From NCBI GenBank assembly GCA_964620445.1, contig CAZUHB010000012.1, positions 54,667-118,666 of the forward strand: DNA of 64,000 bases, read 5' to 3'. A model generated the notes under the pieces. The model ran no database searches. It was not told the origin of the DNA and worked only from the letters and a program-made list of their open reading frames with translations. Shown in pieces: positions 1-8,837 of the stretch; the first letter of the stretch is position 1, and every line of letters starts with the position of its first letter. Made by a program: the position numbers and the translations under genes. The DNA comes from CAZUHB01 sp964620445. GTDB taxonomy: Bacteria > Planctomycetota > B15-G4 > CAYZWU01.

Positions 1-141
1 GCATCTTCGACTTTCTCTCCGGCCGTCGATTCAGGCGATGCGATCCGGGCTGTTTACGAAAAGGCCGGATTTTTTCCGAAGGATCGGGGCCCCTTTCTAC
101 AATAGTCGGGAAAAGCAACAGGATCGAAGGATGCGCTGATC

Positions 142-696
142 GTGGATGAAAGCCATCACATCTGGACGGAACGCGGACTGCGCGACGCCATTCTGCGCGG
201 CGACAAGGGGGCCTGGCGCGTCTTCTACGATCAGTGCTTCGATTCTGTTTTTGCCTTCGTCGACTTCCGCACCGGCCATCGGCGGGACCGGACGGAGGAG
301 GTCGTCCAGGAGACGTGGATGATCGCGGTGCGCCGCATCGGCAGTTTCGATCCGGCGCGGTCGAGGTTTGAAAACTGGATGCGCGGCATCGCAGCCAATG
401 TTCTCAGGAACCACTGGCGTGCGTGGAAACGGTCCGAAACCGGCCGGCCCGTCGAGTCGATCCCGGACGGATCGCCCCCTGCCTCGCGCGGCGACCTGGC
501 GGAACGGATCGGCCTCGCGCTGAGCGCGCTGCCGCACCGGTACAGTTCGGTGCTGCGCGCAAAATACGACGAGAAGATGACGGTCGTCGAGATCGCCCGG
601 GAATGGCAGGAGAGCCCGAAGGCTGTCGAGTCGCTCCTGGTACGTGCCCGAAAGGCGTTCAAGGACGCCTTCGGCGGACTCGACAGGGAGAGGTAA
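142..696 (+). CDS. ECF-type RNA polymerase sigma factor
   Basis: A 184-residue protein with ECF sigma factor architecture. Region 2 spans about residues 12-80 and includes EEVVQETWMIAVRRIGSFD and the FENWMRGIAANVLRNHWR segment. Region 4 spans about 120-178, with the helix-turn-helix around MTVVEIAREWQESPKAVESL. It should direct core polymerase to a small regulon. The start is GTG at 142; the ATG at 131 is followed at once by a stop. AAGG lies about 12 nt upstream of the GTG. A ribosome-binding site and a membrane protein gene follow 13 bp downstream, which suggests cotranscription with a possible regulator. No zinc-finger anti-sigma domain is visible in that neighbour. Confidence 0.88.
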   Translation: MDESHHIWTERGLRDAILRGDKGAWRVFYDQCFDSVFAFVDFRTGHRRDRTEEVVQETWMIAVRRIGSFDPARSRFENWMRGIAANVLRNHWRAWKRSETGRPVESIPDGSPPASRGDLAERIGLALSALPHRYSSVLRAKYDEKMTVVEIAREWQESPKAVESLLVRARKAFKDAFGGLDRER

Positions 697-709
697 AGGA
701 GCGCTTTCC

Positions 710-1225
710 ATGGAAGACAGACACCGTAACGAAGACGAGCCTCTCGTGGAAAACTTCGATACCCTGCCCGACGGCGCCTTCTGTCTTCCCCGGCCCGCGG
801 ACAGCCTGCGCAGAACCGTTCTCGAGCGGACCGAAGAGGTGCTGGCCGCCCGGGCGCGCAGGCGCTTCGTGATCCGGCTCGCTCTCCTGGCCGCGGCCTA
901 TCTCGGCGGGATCGTCACCGCTTTTCTCGCGACCGGGACACCGACCGGGGGGACGGACAGGGAAATCGCGATCGTGGACGGATCCACGGCCGACTCCCCC
1001 GCCGATCCGGACGAACTCGTGCGGCGGGCCGACAGCGCCCCGGCCGGGGAACGCACCCGCCTGCTCACCGAGGCGGGCGATCTCTACCTGACCGATCATT
1101 ACGATGTGGAGCAAGCGCTCCGCTGCTACCGCCGGGCGCTGAACGCCATGCCCCCATCGGCGCGGTCGGCGGCGGAGCCGGAGGACACGTGGCTCCTCGC
1201 CGCGTTGAAGGATTCTCGAAAATAA
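710..1225 (+). CDS. Single-pass membrane protein with C-terminal TPR-like segment, possible anti-sigma partner
   Basis: A 171-residue protein starting at ATG 710 behind a strong GGTAAAGGAG site that overlaps the sigma gene stop codon. An upstream in-frame ATG at 644 lies inside the sigma gene and has no ribosome site. One membrane segment lies at about residues 52-76 (VIRLALLAAAYLGGIVTAFL). The C-terminus (about 125-155) reads like a tetratricopeptide helix pair (GDLYLTDHYDVEQALRCYRRA). Its position directly behind an ECF sigma gene, with a cytosolic N-terminus and one membrane pass, suggests an anti-sigma or signalling role. This is inference only, because the zinc-binding motif usual in anti-sigma factors is absent. 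Confidence 0.7.
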   Translation: MEDRHRNEDEPLVENFDTLPDGAFCLPRPADSLRRTVLERTEEVLAARARRRFVIRLALLAAAYLGGIVTAFLATGTPTGGTDREIAIVDGSTADSPADPDELVRRADSAPAGERTRLLTEAGDLYLTDHYDVEQALRCYRRALNAMPPSARSAAEPEDTWLLAALKDSRK

Positions 1226-1264
1226 AGGTGCAGACATTTTTCCCGAAGTCACTGGGAGGTCATC

Positions 1265-2122
1265 ATGGTCGCTCGTAAACGATACACCCTCATCATTCTC
1301 GCCGCGGTCCTTGCTGTCGCCGCGTCGTTCGCGCGGAGCGAACAGGAGGAGGCGAAAGGGCAGAAGGAAAAAGCTCCGACCCTTCGCGAGATCCCATCCT
1401 CCCTGGAGGAGATGCTCATCAGCGCCCTCCGGTCGAATCCCGACATCCTCGTGGCCGAGGCGGACCTCGTGCAGGCACGGGCCAAGCTGAAGCAGGTGCG
1501 GCTGAAGATTTCCCACGCCCTCCTCGAGGCGACGTTGCAGCGAAAACTGTGCGTCTCCATCGTGGAGAGTACAACGACCGAGTACGAGAGGATGAAGATC
1601 CGGGCCGCGAAAGGCATGGTGTCCAGCGATACCCTCGCCGAGGCGCGCCAGGCCGTGATGGCGGCCGAGGCCGCTTTCTCGGAAACGGAAGCGATGATTC
1701 ACGCTCTCATCGGCATCGATCCTTCCACGGGCAAGCCGCCTGAATCTTACGAGCAGATGCTCACCCTCGCCCTCCGGTCGAACGGTGAGATCGCTCTCGC
1801 CGAGTCCGATCTCGTCAGGATGGACGCCCGGCTGAACCAGGTGCGGCTCCGCGTGACGGAGGAGGTGACGGTCACGCACCAGATGCGCCGCGTGAAGCAG
1901 AATGCCGTCGCCATTGCCAAGAGCTACCAGGCGGAGATGCGGGAGAGGGTGGCCCAGGGCCTCATCAGGAAAAGCTACGAGGAGCTCGAGTGGTTGCAGG
2001 GAGTGATCGAAGCCGAGGCGGAAGTCATCCAGATCGACGCGCGGATCAGATATCTTCTCGGCCTCGGCGGAGCCGTCCGATCGAGCAAGAAGGAAGAATC
2101 CGGATCGACATCGACCAAGTGA
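1265..2122 (+). CDS. Secreted protein with tandem TolC-like (outer-membrane efflux) half-repeats
   Basis: A 285-residue protein with an N-terminal signal peptide (residues 1-24, KRYTLIILAAVLAVAASFA) behind a GGGAGGT ribosome site. Two internal repeats, about 45-150 and 160-270, each begin with a Leu-Ala-Leu-Arg-Ser-Asn module followed by a coiled stretch of the ARAKLKQVRL type. That pattern is seen in TolC-family outer membrane efflux proteins, but the protein is too short for a full TolC and lacks recognisable beta-barrel segments. It is probably a periplasmic alpha-helical protein, and its role is unknown. It lies 39 bp behind the membrane gene and may belong to the sigma-factor operon. Confidence 0.65.
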   Translation: MVARKRYTLIILAAVLAVAASFARSEQEEAKGQKEKAPTLREIPSSLEEMLISALRSNPDILVAEADLVQARAKLKQVRLKISHALLEATLQRKLCVSIVESTTTEYERMKIRAAKGMVSSDTLAEARQAVMAAEAAFSETEAMIHALIGIDPSTGKPPESYEQMLTLALRSNGEIALAESDLVRMDARLNQVRLRVTEEVTVTHQMRRVKQNAVAIAKSYQAEMRERVAQGLIRKSYEELEWLQGVIEAEAEVIQIDARIRYLLGLGGAVRSSKKEESGSTSTK

Positions 2123-2155
2123 TCGACGGCTGCCAGGCGGGTTGGCCGCCCGGAA

Positions 2156-4384
2156 TCAGCCGCGCGCTTCTTCAGATTCGAAAGACGCGATCGATCCCCT
2201 GAGCTCTTCGGCCCAGGCGCCGAAAGCGCCGTCCTCGGGAGAGGGGCCGAAGAAGCACAACGCCGCCACCGCGGCCAGTACCGCGTCGACGGGACGGGAT
2301 TCGCCACCGCGGCAGCAAAAGGGTATGTCGTCGAAGTGGATCAGGTCGGTCCTCTGGCGGTCGCGGCGGATGATGACGTAGTCCCGATCGACGGTCACGG
2401 CCAGGCCGCCCTGGTCGGCGTGTGCTTTCACCTCGGGATTCCGGTCGTTTCGCGAGAAGAGGACAAGATTGCTGTAGAGCCGTTCCGCCATGGAAAGAAC
2501 GAGATCGCAGTCCGCGTTGAGAACGGTGAATCCCCCGTCGTAGACCTGTTCGGCCACCACCGACTTGGCATAGGCCACGTCCTCGAGATTTCTCAGCTCG
2601 TCGAACTCCTTGGCTTCCTCCTCCACGTTGAGCACGATACCGCAGTCGGCGAACTCGTAGCCGAGGCCCTTGTCGAGAATCGTCTCCAGGGGGATCTCGA
2701 GAACGGCACAATCGATCGATCGATCCCCGAGAGTGATCGCGGCGCTTTCGAAACAGGACATGTCGCCCCCGATCAAAGCCTCTCCGCCGACGAACAATCC
2801 CGTGGAGCAGGCCAGGCCCACCCTCCGTCCCGTCCTTGTCAGACAGTGATCGAGAAGCCGGGCCGCGGTGGTCTTGCCCGCCGTACCCGTGACCGCCACG
2901 ATCGGGACGCGCGCCTCGATCCCGGTCGGAAAGAGCATCTCCACGAAGGGCGCTGCCACGTCGCGGCGCAGGCCGCTGGCCGGCATGAGGTGCATCCTGA
3001 AATCGGGAGCGGCGTTGACGTCGACGATACATCCCCCGTTGTCGAGGATCGACTCGCTGATCGATGGCGCGACGATGTCGATACCGGCCACGTTCAAACC
3101 GATGCTGCGGCTCGCTCTTTCCGCCAGCATGCGGTTGGCGGAATCGACCGTCCCGGTCACGTCCTCGCTCGCGCCGCCGAGCTTGAGGCTCCGCGAAACC
3201 TTGAGCTCCAGCCGCCTGTTCGCCGGCAGAACGGCCTCGGGATCGAGCCCCTTGTCCTCGAGAATCGTCACGGTCGATCGATCGATAACGACGCGGGTCA
3301 GACAGGTCTTGTCGCCCACACCGCGCCGGGGATCGGCGTTCAGATCTTCAACGAGCTGGGCGACGGTCCTGACGCCGTCGCCGATCACCGCGGGCGGCGT
3401 CAGCCTGGCCGCGGCGACGAACTTGTTGTCCACGACGAGCAGCCTGAAGGTATCCCCTTCGACGTGAGGCTGCGCCACGATCTCCTCATCCACACCGAGA
3501 GCCCGCTCGACGGCTCTTTCGACCTTGGAGAGGGAGTCGAGATTCAGGCCGACGCCTGCGCCGAGATTTCCCGTGCAGGGCTTGACCGCGAGCGGCGCCC
3601 GCTTCTCCTCGTGAAAGGCCAGAACATCGCCCACGCTCGACGTCTTGATCGTCTCGGGCACGGGGACGCCCGCGGCCTCGAGCATCCGCACCGTGAGATA
3701 CTTGTTTGCCGCGGTCTCCACCGGGATGAGGCCGGTGTCCTCCGTGATGGTTGCTCTGATCCGTTTCTGGTGCCGTCCGTTGCCGAGCTGAACCAGGTTG
3801 TGTTCATCGAGCCTGATGAACGGTATGCCGCGCTCCTGTGCGGCCTCGACGATCGCCTGGGTGCTCGGTCCGAGGAGCCGTTCCTCCCGGATCGCCACGA
3901 TCGCCTCCACCGCCCCGCCCACATCGAAGGGCTTGTCGAGGAGGAGGGCGTTCACGAGGTTGACCGCGACCTTGGCAGTGAACAAACCCGCCTCCTCATC
4001 GATGAAGCGGAAGACAACGTTGTAGATCCCCTCGGTCGCCGTGGCGCGGGTCTTGCCGTAGGCCACGTTCATACCGGCCAGTGTCTGAAGCTCGATCGCC
4101 ACGTGTTCGGTCACATGGCCCAGCAGGGTGCCCCTCTCGACTCTCTGAAAGAATCCGCCCTCGCGGCCGACCGAGCAATGATGTTCGTGGAGCGACGGCA
4201 GGGCCGTCTTCAGCTTCTCGTGAAAGCCGGGGATTTCATTGGTGAAGACCTCGTCGAATTCCCCCAGGTCGAGACGCACGATCACCACCTTGCCGCCGCT
4301 GAAATAATTGGCGCCGTGCAGGGCTTTCAGGCCGAGGACGGTCAGGGGGCCCTCGGCGATTACATAATCGGAGCGGATGGTCAT
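2156..4384 (-). CDS. Cyanophycin synthetase homologue lacking the Mur ligase C-lobe
   Basis: A 742-residue CphA-family protein. The order is an N-terminal domain (about 1-160, with the GHVTEHVAIELQTLAG stretch), an ATP-grasp domain (about 165-485, with KPCTGNLGAGVGL and the metal-site region VDVNAAPDFRMH) and a Mur-ligase-type central domain beginning at about 495 with a P-loop (VTGTAGKTT, 498-506). In CphA the ATP-grasp half adds aspartate to the backbone and the Mur half adds arginine side chains. Typical CphA is about 870-900 residues; this one stops where the Mur C-lobe would begin, so the second half may be impaired. It is the last gene of the operon and starts 19 bp after iadA ends. It could be CphA2-like (dipeptide-polymerising) or make a related polymer. 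Confidence 0.85.
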   Translation of the reverse strand: MTIRSDYVIAEGPLTVLGLKALHGANYFSGGKVVIVRLDLGEFDEVFTNEIPGFHEKLKTALPSLHEHHCSVGREGGFFQRVERGTLLGHVTEHVAIELQTLAGMNVAYGKTRATATEGIYNVVFRFIDEEAGLFTAKVAVNLVNALLLDKPFDVGGAVEAIVAIREERLLGPSTQAIVEAAQERGIPFIRLDEHNLVQLGNGRHQKRIRATITEDTGLIPVETAANKYLTVRMLEAAGVPVPETIKTSSVGDVLAFHEEKRAPLAVKPCTGNLGAGVGLNLDSLSKVERAVERALGVDEEIVAQPHVEGDTFRLLVVDNKFVAAARLTPPAVIGDGVRTVAQLVEDLNADPRRGVGDKTCLTRVVIDRSTVTILEDKGLDPEAVLPANRRLELKVSRSLKLGGASEDVTGTVDSANRMLAERASRSIGLNVAGIDIVAPSISESILDNGGCIVDVNAAPDFRMHLMPASGLRRDVAAPFVEMLFPTGIEARVPIVAVTGTAGKTTAARLLDHCLTRTGRRVGLACSTGLFVGGEALIGGDMSCFESAAITLGDRSIDCAVLEIPLETILDKGLGYEFADCGIVLNVEEEAKEFDELRNLEDVAYAKSVVAEQVYDGGFTVLNADCDLVLSMAERLYSNLVLFSRNDRNPEVKAHADQGGLAVTVDRDYVIIRRDRQRTDLIHFDDIPFCCRGGESRPVDAVLAAVAALCFFGPSPEDGAFGAWAEELRGSIASFESEEARG

Positions 4385-4403
4385 GGTGTCGCTTTCGCCG
4401 GTA

Positions 4404-5564
4404 TCATTCCTCGAATGTTCCCTTTTTCACGGGAGAGGCATTCCGGACCATCATCGTACCCCCGGCAACGACGTGATACGGCCGGAACTCGCCGTCGAGA
4501 AGGGTCAGGTCCGCGTCCGATCCCGCGGCGATGCGCCCCTTGCGGCCGAGTTTGAGAACGCCGGCCACGTTCGATGTGACCACCTGCAAGGCCCTGGCGA
4601 GCTCGAGCCCCTCGTCGCGAACGAGATCGCGCAGTTCGTCGAGGATCGACCGGGGCTTGCCCGTTTCGAGCTTGATCAGGTTGCCCTTCTCGTCGAAGTC
4701 GGGGAGCGATCCGCACCCGTCGGACGACAGGGTGATGTGCTCGAGAGGGACGCCCGCGGCCATGAGTTCCACGACCGCCTTGGAGGGTTTGGTCTCGTAC
4801 TCGGGAAAGAAGGGATAGGAGCTGGCCGTGATGTCGACGAAGCCCTTTTTGCCGTACTCCTTGGCGTCCTCGAAAATGTAGTCGTTGCGGTTGCAGTGCG
4901 TGGGCAGGAACTGGCCGAGGGTCAGCTCGCTCCCGGCAACCACGTCGTGTAGGATCTGGAAGGGATTCTTGGCGTCTCCCATGTGGCAGTTGACGATCCC
5001 CGCTTTTCCGCCCAGGAGGCCGCCCACGCGGGCGTGGCCGGCGAGGCGGATCAGCTCGTCCACGGTCGGTCCCGACGAACGGTGATCGGAGAGGGAGATC
5101 TCGCCCACGCCGATCACCTCCTCGATGAGGGCGATGTCGCGTCCCACGTCGCCGAGCAGCGTGGGTGTGGGCACCTGGTAGGAGCCGGTGTAGATCCAGG
5201 CCGACACGCCCTCTTCCTTCAGGGCCTTCGCCTTCATGAGCACGCTCTCCACGGAGCGGGTCAGGCCGTCGGTGCCGAGACAGCCGATCACGGTGGTGAT
5301 GCCTCCCTCGAGGAGCTCGCTCAGCGCGAGTTCGGGCGTGCGCGTGGCCGGTCCGCCCTCGCCGCCGGCTCCGGCGATGTGAACGTGGCAGTCGATCAGT
5401 CCGGGCACCATCTTGAGGCCCGTTCCATCGACGACCTCCATCTCCAGGCCGGCCGGTTCGGGGATCTCGTCGCCGATCGCGGCGATCTTTCCGCCCGCGA
5501 TGAACAGGTCCTTTTTACCGAGAGATTCGGGAGCGTAGACTTCGCAGTTCTTGAAGAGAATCAT
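4404..5564 (-). CDS. iadA: Isoaspartyl dipeptidase (beta-aspartyl peptidase)
   Basis: A 386-residue amidohydrolase-superfamily enzyme of normal IadA length. Visible metal-site motifs are the HxH of strand 1 (IDCHVHIAG), a likely carboxylated lysine region (GGKAGIVNCHMG), a following histidine (PTHCNRNDY) and the final aspartate (SSDGCGS). The family hydrolyses beta-aspartyl dipeptides, including the beta-Asp-Arg released from cyanophycin by cyanophycinase. Its place between two CphA homologues and downstream of cphB fits that role. The start at 5564 follows a GGAGGAAAC site. It is cytoplasmic, with no signal peptide. Confidence 0.92.
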   Translation of the reverse strand: MILFKNCEVYAPESLGKKDLFIAGGKIAAIGDEIPEPAGLEMEVVDGTGLKMVPGLIDCHVHIAGAGGEGGPATRTPELALSELLEGGITTVIGCLGTDGLTRSVESVLMKAKALKEEGVSAWIYTGSYQVPTPTLLGDVGRDIALIEEVIGVGEISLSDHRSSGPTVDELIRLAGHARVGGLLGGKAGIVNCHMGDAKNPFQILHDVVAGSELTLGQFLPTHCNRNDYIFEDAKEYGKKGFVDITASSYPFFPEYETKPSKAVVELMAAGVPLEHITLSSDGCGSLPDFDEKGNLIKLETGKPRSILDELRDLVRDEGLELARALQVVTSNVAGVLKLGRKGRIAAGSDADLTLLDGEFRPYHVVAGGTMMVRNASPVKKGTFEE

Positions 5565-5603
5565 CTGAGCGTTTCCTCCGCATGGCCGGGGGGCACCAGG
5601 TTT

Positions 5604-7490
5604 CTAAAGGTATTTCTCGACGAGTTCCTTCAAGACCCCGTCGACGGCGTCGAGCAGAAGGGTTTCCTTTTCGCCGTCGTCTGCGAAGGGCCCGAACTCC
5701 ATTTCCTCATTGCGATAGGAGACCGTGATCCGGCCGCCGCCGATCTTGACCAGGCAACCACCGGACAGAAGTTCGCGTTCGAGAACCTCCTCGGCCGGTT
5801 CCGGCTCGTCGACGATGACGATGTCGGCGCCCTGGTGGACCATGCCATAGTCGTCGATGTCGTCGGCGGCATGGTTGAAGAGAGCGAAATCGAGACGCGG
5901 ATTGCGCAGCATGATCTTCACGTTGTTGTCATGGTGTTTGTTCTTGAAGAAATACTCGTTGTTGAAAAAGACGCCCTCGCTGGTGAGGCTCCCGAACTCG
6001 ATGTCCGGTTTGATCTCTTTCAAGCGGTCGTGGAGAGCCGAGGCGAATCCCTGCGACAGCCGGTTGCCGGCGATGATCGGAATCCGTTCGCCCTTGTTCT
6101 TGAAATGGCTCTCGATGATCGCGCCCGGCACGTCGATCGAACCGCCGATCGCCGGGGCGAGGTGCATGAAGACGCCCGGCCCGGCGTTGATCTCGATGAT
6201 GGCGAAGTCGCCCTCGTTCCAGGGCTTGGAAATGTCCTCGGCGAGCACGTCGATACCGAGACACTTGACCGTGAAAAACTTGGAAATGTCTTCCACGAGC
6301 TTCACGTTCTTGGGGTGGATCTTGTCGGTGACGTTGATCGAGACGCCGCCGGCCGAGATATTCGCCACGCGGCGCAGGAAGATGCGCTCCCCCTCTTTGG
6401 GCACCGAATCGAGAGCCAGTTGCTGGAGGCCGAGAAATTCCTTCAGGTCGTTGTCGATGTTGATCTTGCAGAGGGGCGAACGGGCGTTGTCGAGACGGAC
6501 GACCTTGTCGTTCTCGACGGCGATGAGTTTTTCGATCGTGTCCGTGCCGTTTCCGTCCACATAGGCGGGCACGCGCTCCAGGGCGGCCACGCACTTGCCG
6601 TCCACGGCCAGGAGCCGGTGGTCGGTTCCGTAGACCTGGTTCTCGACGAGGGCCCCGTCGAAGGGCACGCCCAGTTCCTTCGCCCCGTCCAGGATCCGCT
6701 TGAACGCCTGGCGCACGCCGGCGTCGCTCTCGATTCCGGTTGTGACGCCCTGTCCCTTGTGACCGGCCAGCGGCTTGACCACCACCGGAAATCCCTGCTT
6801 GTGGGCCTCGTCCACCGCATCGTCCTCGTGGAAGCAGTTCTTGCCGTCAGGCGTGGGGAAACCGCAGAGCAAAAGAAAATCCTTCACCACATCCTTGTAG
6901 GTTGTGAACTCGGTGTCCTTGATCCCGTCGGTGTGAAAGGTGGTGGAACGGCCGCGCACCGCCTTGCGTCCGTACCCCCACATGAACTGGTCCTCCTCGT
7001 GGAGGTAGAGGACGGGAATATCGCGCTTGAGACCCGCCTCGATGAGCGAATAGATCGTGGGCCCGCCGAAGAGGGTCTTGTCGAATTGCTCCTGGAGTTC
7101 GCAGAATCCCTCGTCGAAATCGAAACGCGCCTCCTCGTTCATCGCCCGGAACCAGTCCGACGTGAAACGGACACACTCCGTGGCGGTCGGACCGTCGAGA
7201 AACTCCACGGCGATGACGTGGTCATCCCCGTCGCGACTGACCGCATGGCGATTGACGTAGAGATCGATGTCCATCTTGAGGACCTCGATGAGGACGCGCG
7301 CAAAGAGATCCGCAACGCGGTCGGGATAATCCTCGGCAAGGCGCGGAAATTTCTCGACCACGCGCTCCCGGTAGTAATCAGCGCGCCGGCCGTCCCGATC
7401 GAGGTAGAGGTTGAAGACGAGCGCCTGCCGGTCGAGGTAGAAATTGGGGCCCCGGTAGGTGTAGAACTTTTTGACTTCGAAATCCTTCAT
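5604..7490 (-). CDS. Second cyanophycin synthetase-like ATP-grasp protein without Mur P-loop
   Basis: A 628-residue CphA relative. The N-terminus carries the family YRGPN motif near residue 12 (FYTYRGPNFYLDR), followed by an ATP-grasp domain (about 190-490; FPVVVKPLAGHKGQGV and the metal-binding IIEINAGPGVFMH). Beyond it, where CphA has the GTNGKTT P-loop, the sequence reads IPIIAGNRLSQG. The remaining Mur-like segment is short, so only the ATP-grasp half should use ATP. The start ATG at 7490 sits behind GGAGGAAACT; an upstream in-frame ATG at 7505 overlaps cphB and has no site. It lies 11 bp after cphB and before iadA in one operon. It may act with the 742-residue homologue as a pair. Confidence 0.85.
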   Translation of the reverse strand: MKDFEVKKFYTYRGPNFYLDRQALVFNLYLDRDGRRADYYRERVVEKFPRLAEDYPDRVADLFARVLIEVLKMDIDLYVNRHAVSRDGDDHVIAVEFLDGPTATECVRFTSDWFRAMNEEARFDFDEGFCELQEQFDKTLFGGPTIYSLIEAGLKRDIPVLYLHEEDQFMWGYGRKAVRGRSTTFHTDGIKDTEFTTYKDVVKDFLLLCGFPTPDGKNCFHEDDAVDEAHKQGFPVVVKPLAGHKGQGVTTGIESDAGVRQAFKRILDGAKELGVPFDGALVENQVYGTDHRLLAVDGKCVAALERVPAYVDGNGTDTIEKLIAVENDKVVRLDNARSPLCKINIDNDLKEFLGLQQLALDSVPKEGERIFLRRVANISAGGVSINVTDKIHPKNVKLVEDISKFFTVKCLGIDVLAEDISKPWNEGDFAIIEINAGPGVFMHLAPAIGGSIDVPGAIIESHFKNKGERIPIIAGNRLSQGFASALHDRLKEIKPDIEFGSLTSEGVFFNNEYFFKNKHHDNNVKIMLRNPRLDFALFNHAADDIDDYGMVHQGADIVIVDEPEPAEEVLERELLSGGCLVKIGGGRITVSYRNEEMEFGPFADDGEKETLLLDAVDGVLKELVEKYL

Positions 7491-7501
7491 AGTTTCCTCC
7501 T

Positions 7502-8323
7502 TCACGATACCAATCTATTGCTAAGAGATTTTCTACTCTGAACCGACCATCTATTGAGGTTGAAGAGGATCCCCGGCGAGAGGTATCCCAGCTTCAGCCC
7601 TTGTGCCGAAATGGGAGCGTCCCAGTCGACGGCGTCGTAGTTGCTGAAGGTCCTCGCATCACTGCTGAGAAGGGTCACGCTTCCCGAGCCGGCCACCTCG
7701 GCGATCCCCTTGGGCGTCACGAAGAGGGCCGTATTCTCGGACAGCCCGATCCCGCGCCTGCTCAGGCCGCTCACGAGGAACTGGGCGAGCCGCGGAATCC
7801 GGTTGCGCACCGTGAAATGGGTGTCCACCGTGATCCCCTTCAAAAAACCGAATCCCGGTGCGCTGCGCACCCGGCCCTTCAGGAGTCCCCGGTCCTGACC
7901 ATCGTAGATCATGGGATCGCTCGCCGCGGCCGCGCCGGCGCTCGTCCCTGCTATCATCGTACCTTCATTGAACTTACGATGAACGGTCTCTATGAACGAG
8001 GTCGCGCCGAGCGTGTCGACGAGACGGACCTGATCCCCGCCCGAGAAAAAGATGACCCCAGATTCTTCGAGCCGTTCCAGGTGTGTCGTCCGGTCCGCGT
8101 CGCGCCTGGAGCGGATATCGAGAACGTGAATCCTCTTCACGCCCAGGTCCCTGAAGGCGGCCCGGTAATTCCTTGCCACCTCGCGCGGATATTTGCTCGC
8201 CGTCGGAATCAGTGCGATCGTTTCAGCCTTGCTGATCGACACGATCTTCCTGAGCAAGCCTTTCCGACCGGTCCGTTTCTCGGCGCCGCCGATCAGAACC
8301 AGTATTCCCTTCTTCTTCTGCAT
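7502..8323 (-). CDS. cphB: Cyanophycinase
   Basis: A 273-residue protein of the serine peptidase S51 cyanophycinase family. The nucleophile elbow GTSAGAAAAS is at residues 126-135, with Ser128 the predicted catalytic serine. The N-terminal strand LVLIGGAE and the FFSGGDQ motif (93-98) are also typical. The enzyme cleaves cyanophycin to beta-Asp-Arg dipeptides, which IadA then splits. There is no signal peptide, so it should act on intracellular polymer. It is the first gene of the four-gene minus-strand operon, and the likely promoter lies in the AT-rich spacer above 8323. The ATG is preceded by AGAGGG at very short spacing. Confidence 0.93.
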   Translation of the reverse strand: MQKKKGILVLIGGAEKRTGRKGLLRKIVSISKAETIALIPTASKYPREVARNYRAAFRDLGVKRIHVLDIRSRRDADRTTHLERLEESGVIFFSGGDQVRLVDTLGATSFIETVHRKFNEGTMIAGTSAGAAAASDPMIYDGQDRGLLKGRVRSAPGFGFLKGITVDTHFTVRNRIPRLAQFLVSGLSRRGIGLSENTALFVTPKGIAEVAGSGSVTLLSSDARTFSNYDAVDWDAPISAQGLKLGYLSPGILFNLNRWSVQSRKSLSNRLVS

Positions 8324-8837
8324 CCCTCTGGCACCCCTTGATCACTGAGAACTCCCGAAGTGGCCCCTCCGAAAGTTCGTGAAATTCTGGTCCATGAAAA
8401 AGGAGGCAAGTGTATCCGGACGCGGTGCGGGAGGCAATCCTTGTTGGCTAAAAGCGTAAAAAAAATATGCAAGCCCCTAGACTAGAAAAGAAGCGCATTC
8501 CCAAAAAGACCGAGTTCTTATCCTGGTCAGCGGCAATAGTATATTTAGACGAAGCTTCCTAAGGGTTTTCACCGAGTACTCTCAACAAGTCGCGGGATCT
8601 CTTGTCGGCAATATCCATCTATATATACCGATAGAACTATCGGATCGAAACAGGATCGGTTTCCGATCGGTCCACTCACCATACACCGGTTGAACTCCCG
8701 TGGTACAGGGTACGAATCCGGGCTGCGTCTCCTGCACTCGTGCTTTCGAACACAGGCTGTTGCGGAATTTCGACTGATAGCGTCTCAGGCGGCTCAAGGC
8801 ATGTCTTAGTGGAGTAATACGAACAAGGTCGTCACAG
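8324..8837 (+). other. Divergent intergenic region between cphB and the sigma-54 activator
   Basis: A 514-bp spacer with lower GC than its surroundings, including an A-rich stretch around 8450-8500. It must hold the promoters of the cyanophycin operon (minus strand) and of the activator gene (plus strand). I checked for a -24/-12 element: TGGCACCCCTTGA near 8328 has the two halves two bases too close to be a sigma-54 promoter. No tRNA, riboswitch or repeat was recognised. Confidence 0.6.

Noticed and set aside
1..105. Open frame to a TAG at 103-105 that could be the end of an upstream gene
   Set aside because: Only 34 codons are visible, with no recognisable domain and no start in the window; it may equally be the promoter region of the sigma factor.
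4983..7541. 852-codon plus-strand open frame opposite the CphA-like gene
   Set aside because: It is antisense to recognisable ATP-grasp coding sequence and has no domain.
8328..8341. TGGCACCCCTTGA as a sigma-54 promoter upstream of cphB
   Set aside because: The two halves are two bases too close, and its orientation does not serve cphB.
8680..8760. Possible tRNA because of a GGTACGAATCC-like T-arm sequence
   Set aside because: No acceptor stem, anticodon arm or D-arm can be drawn around it.
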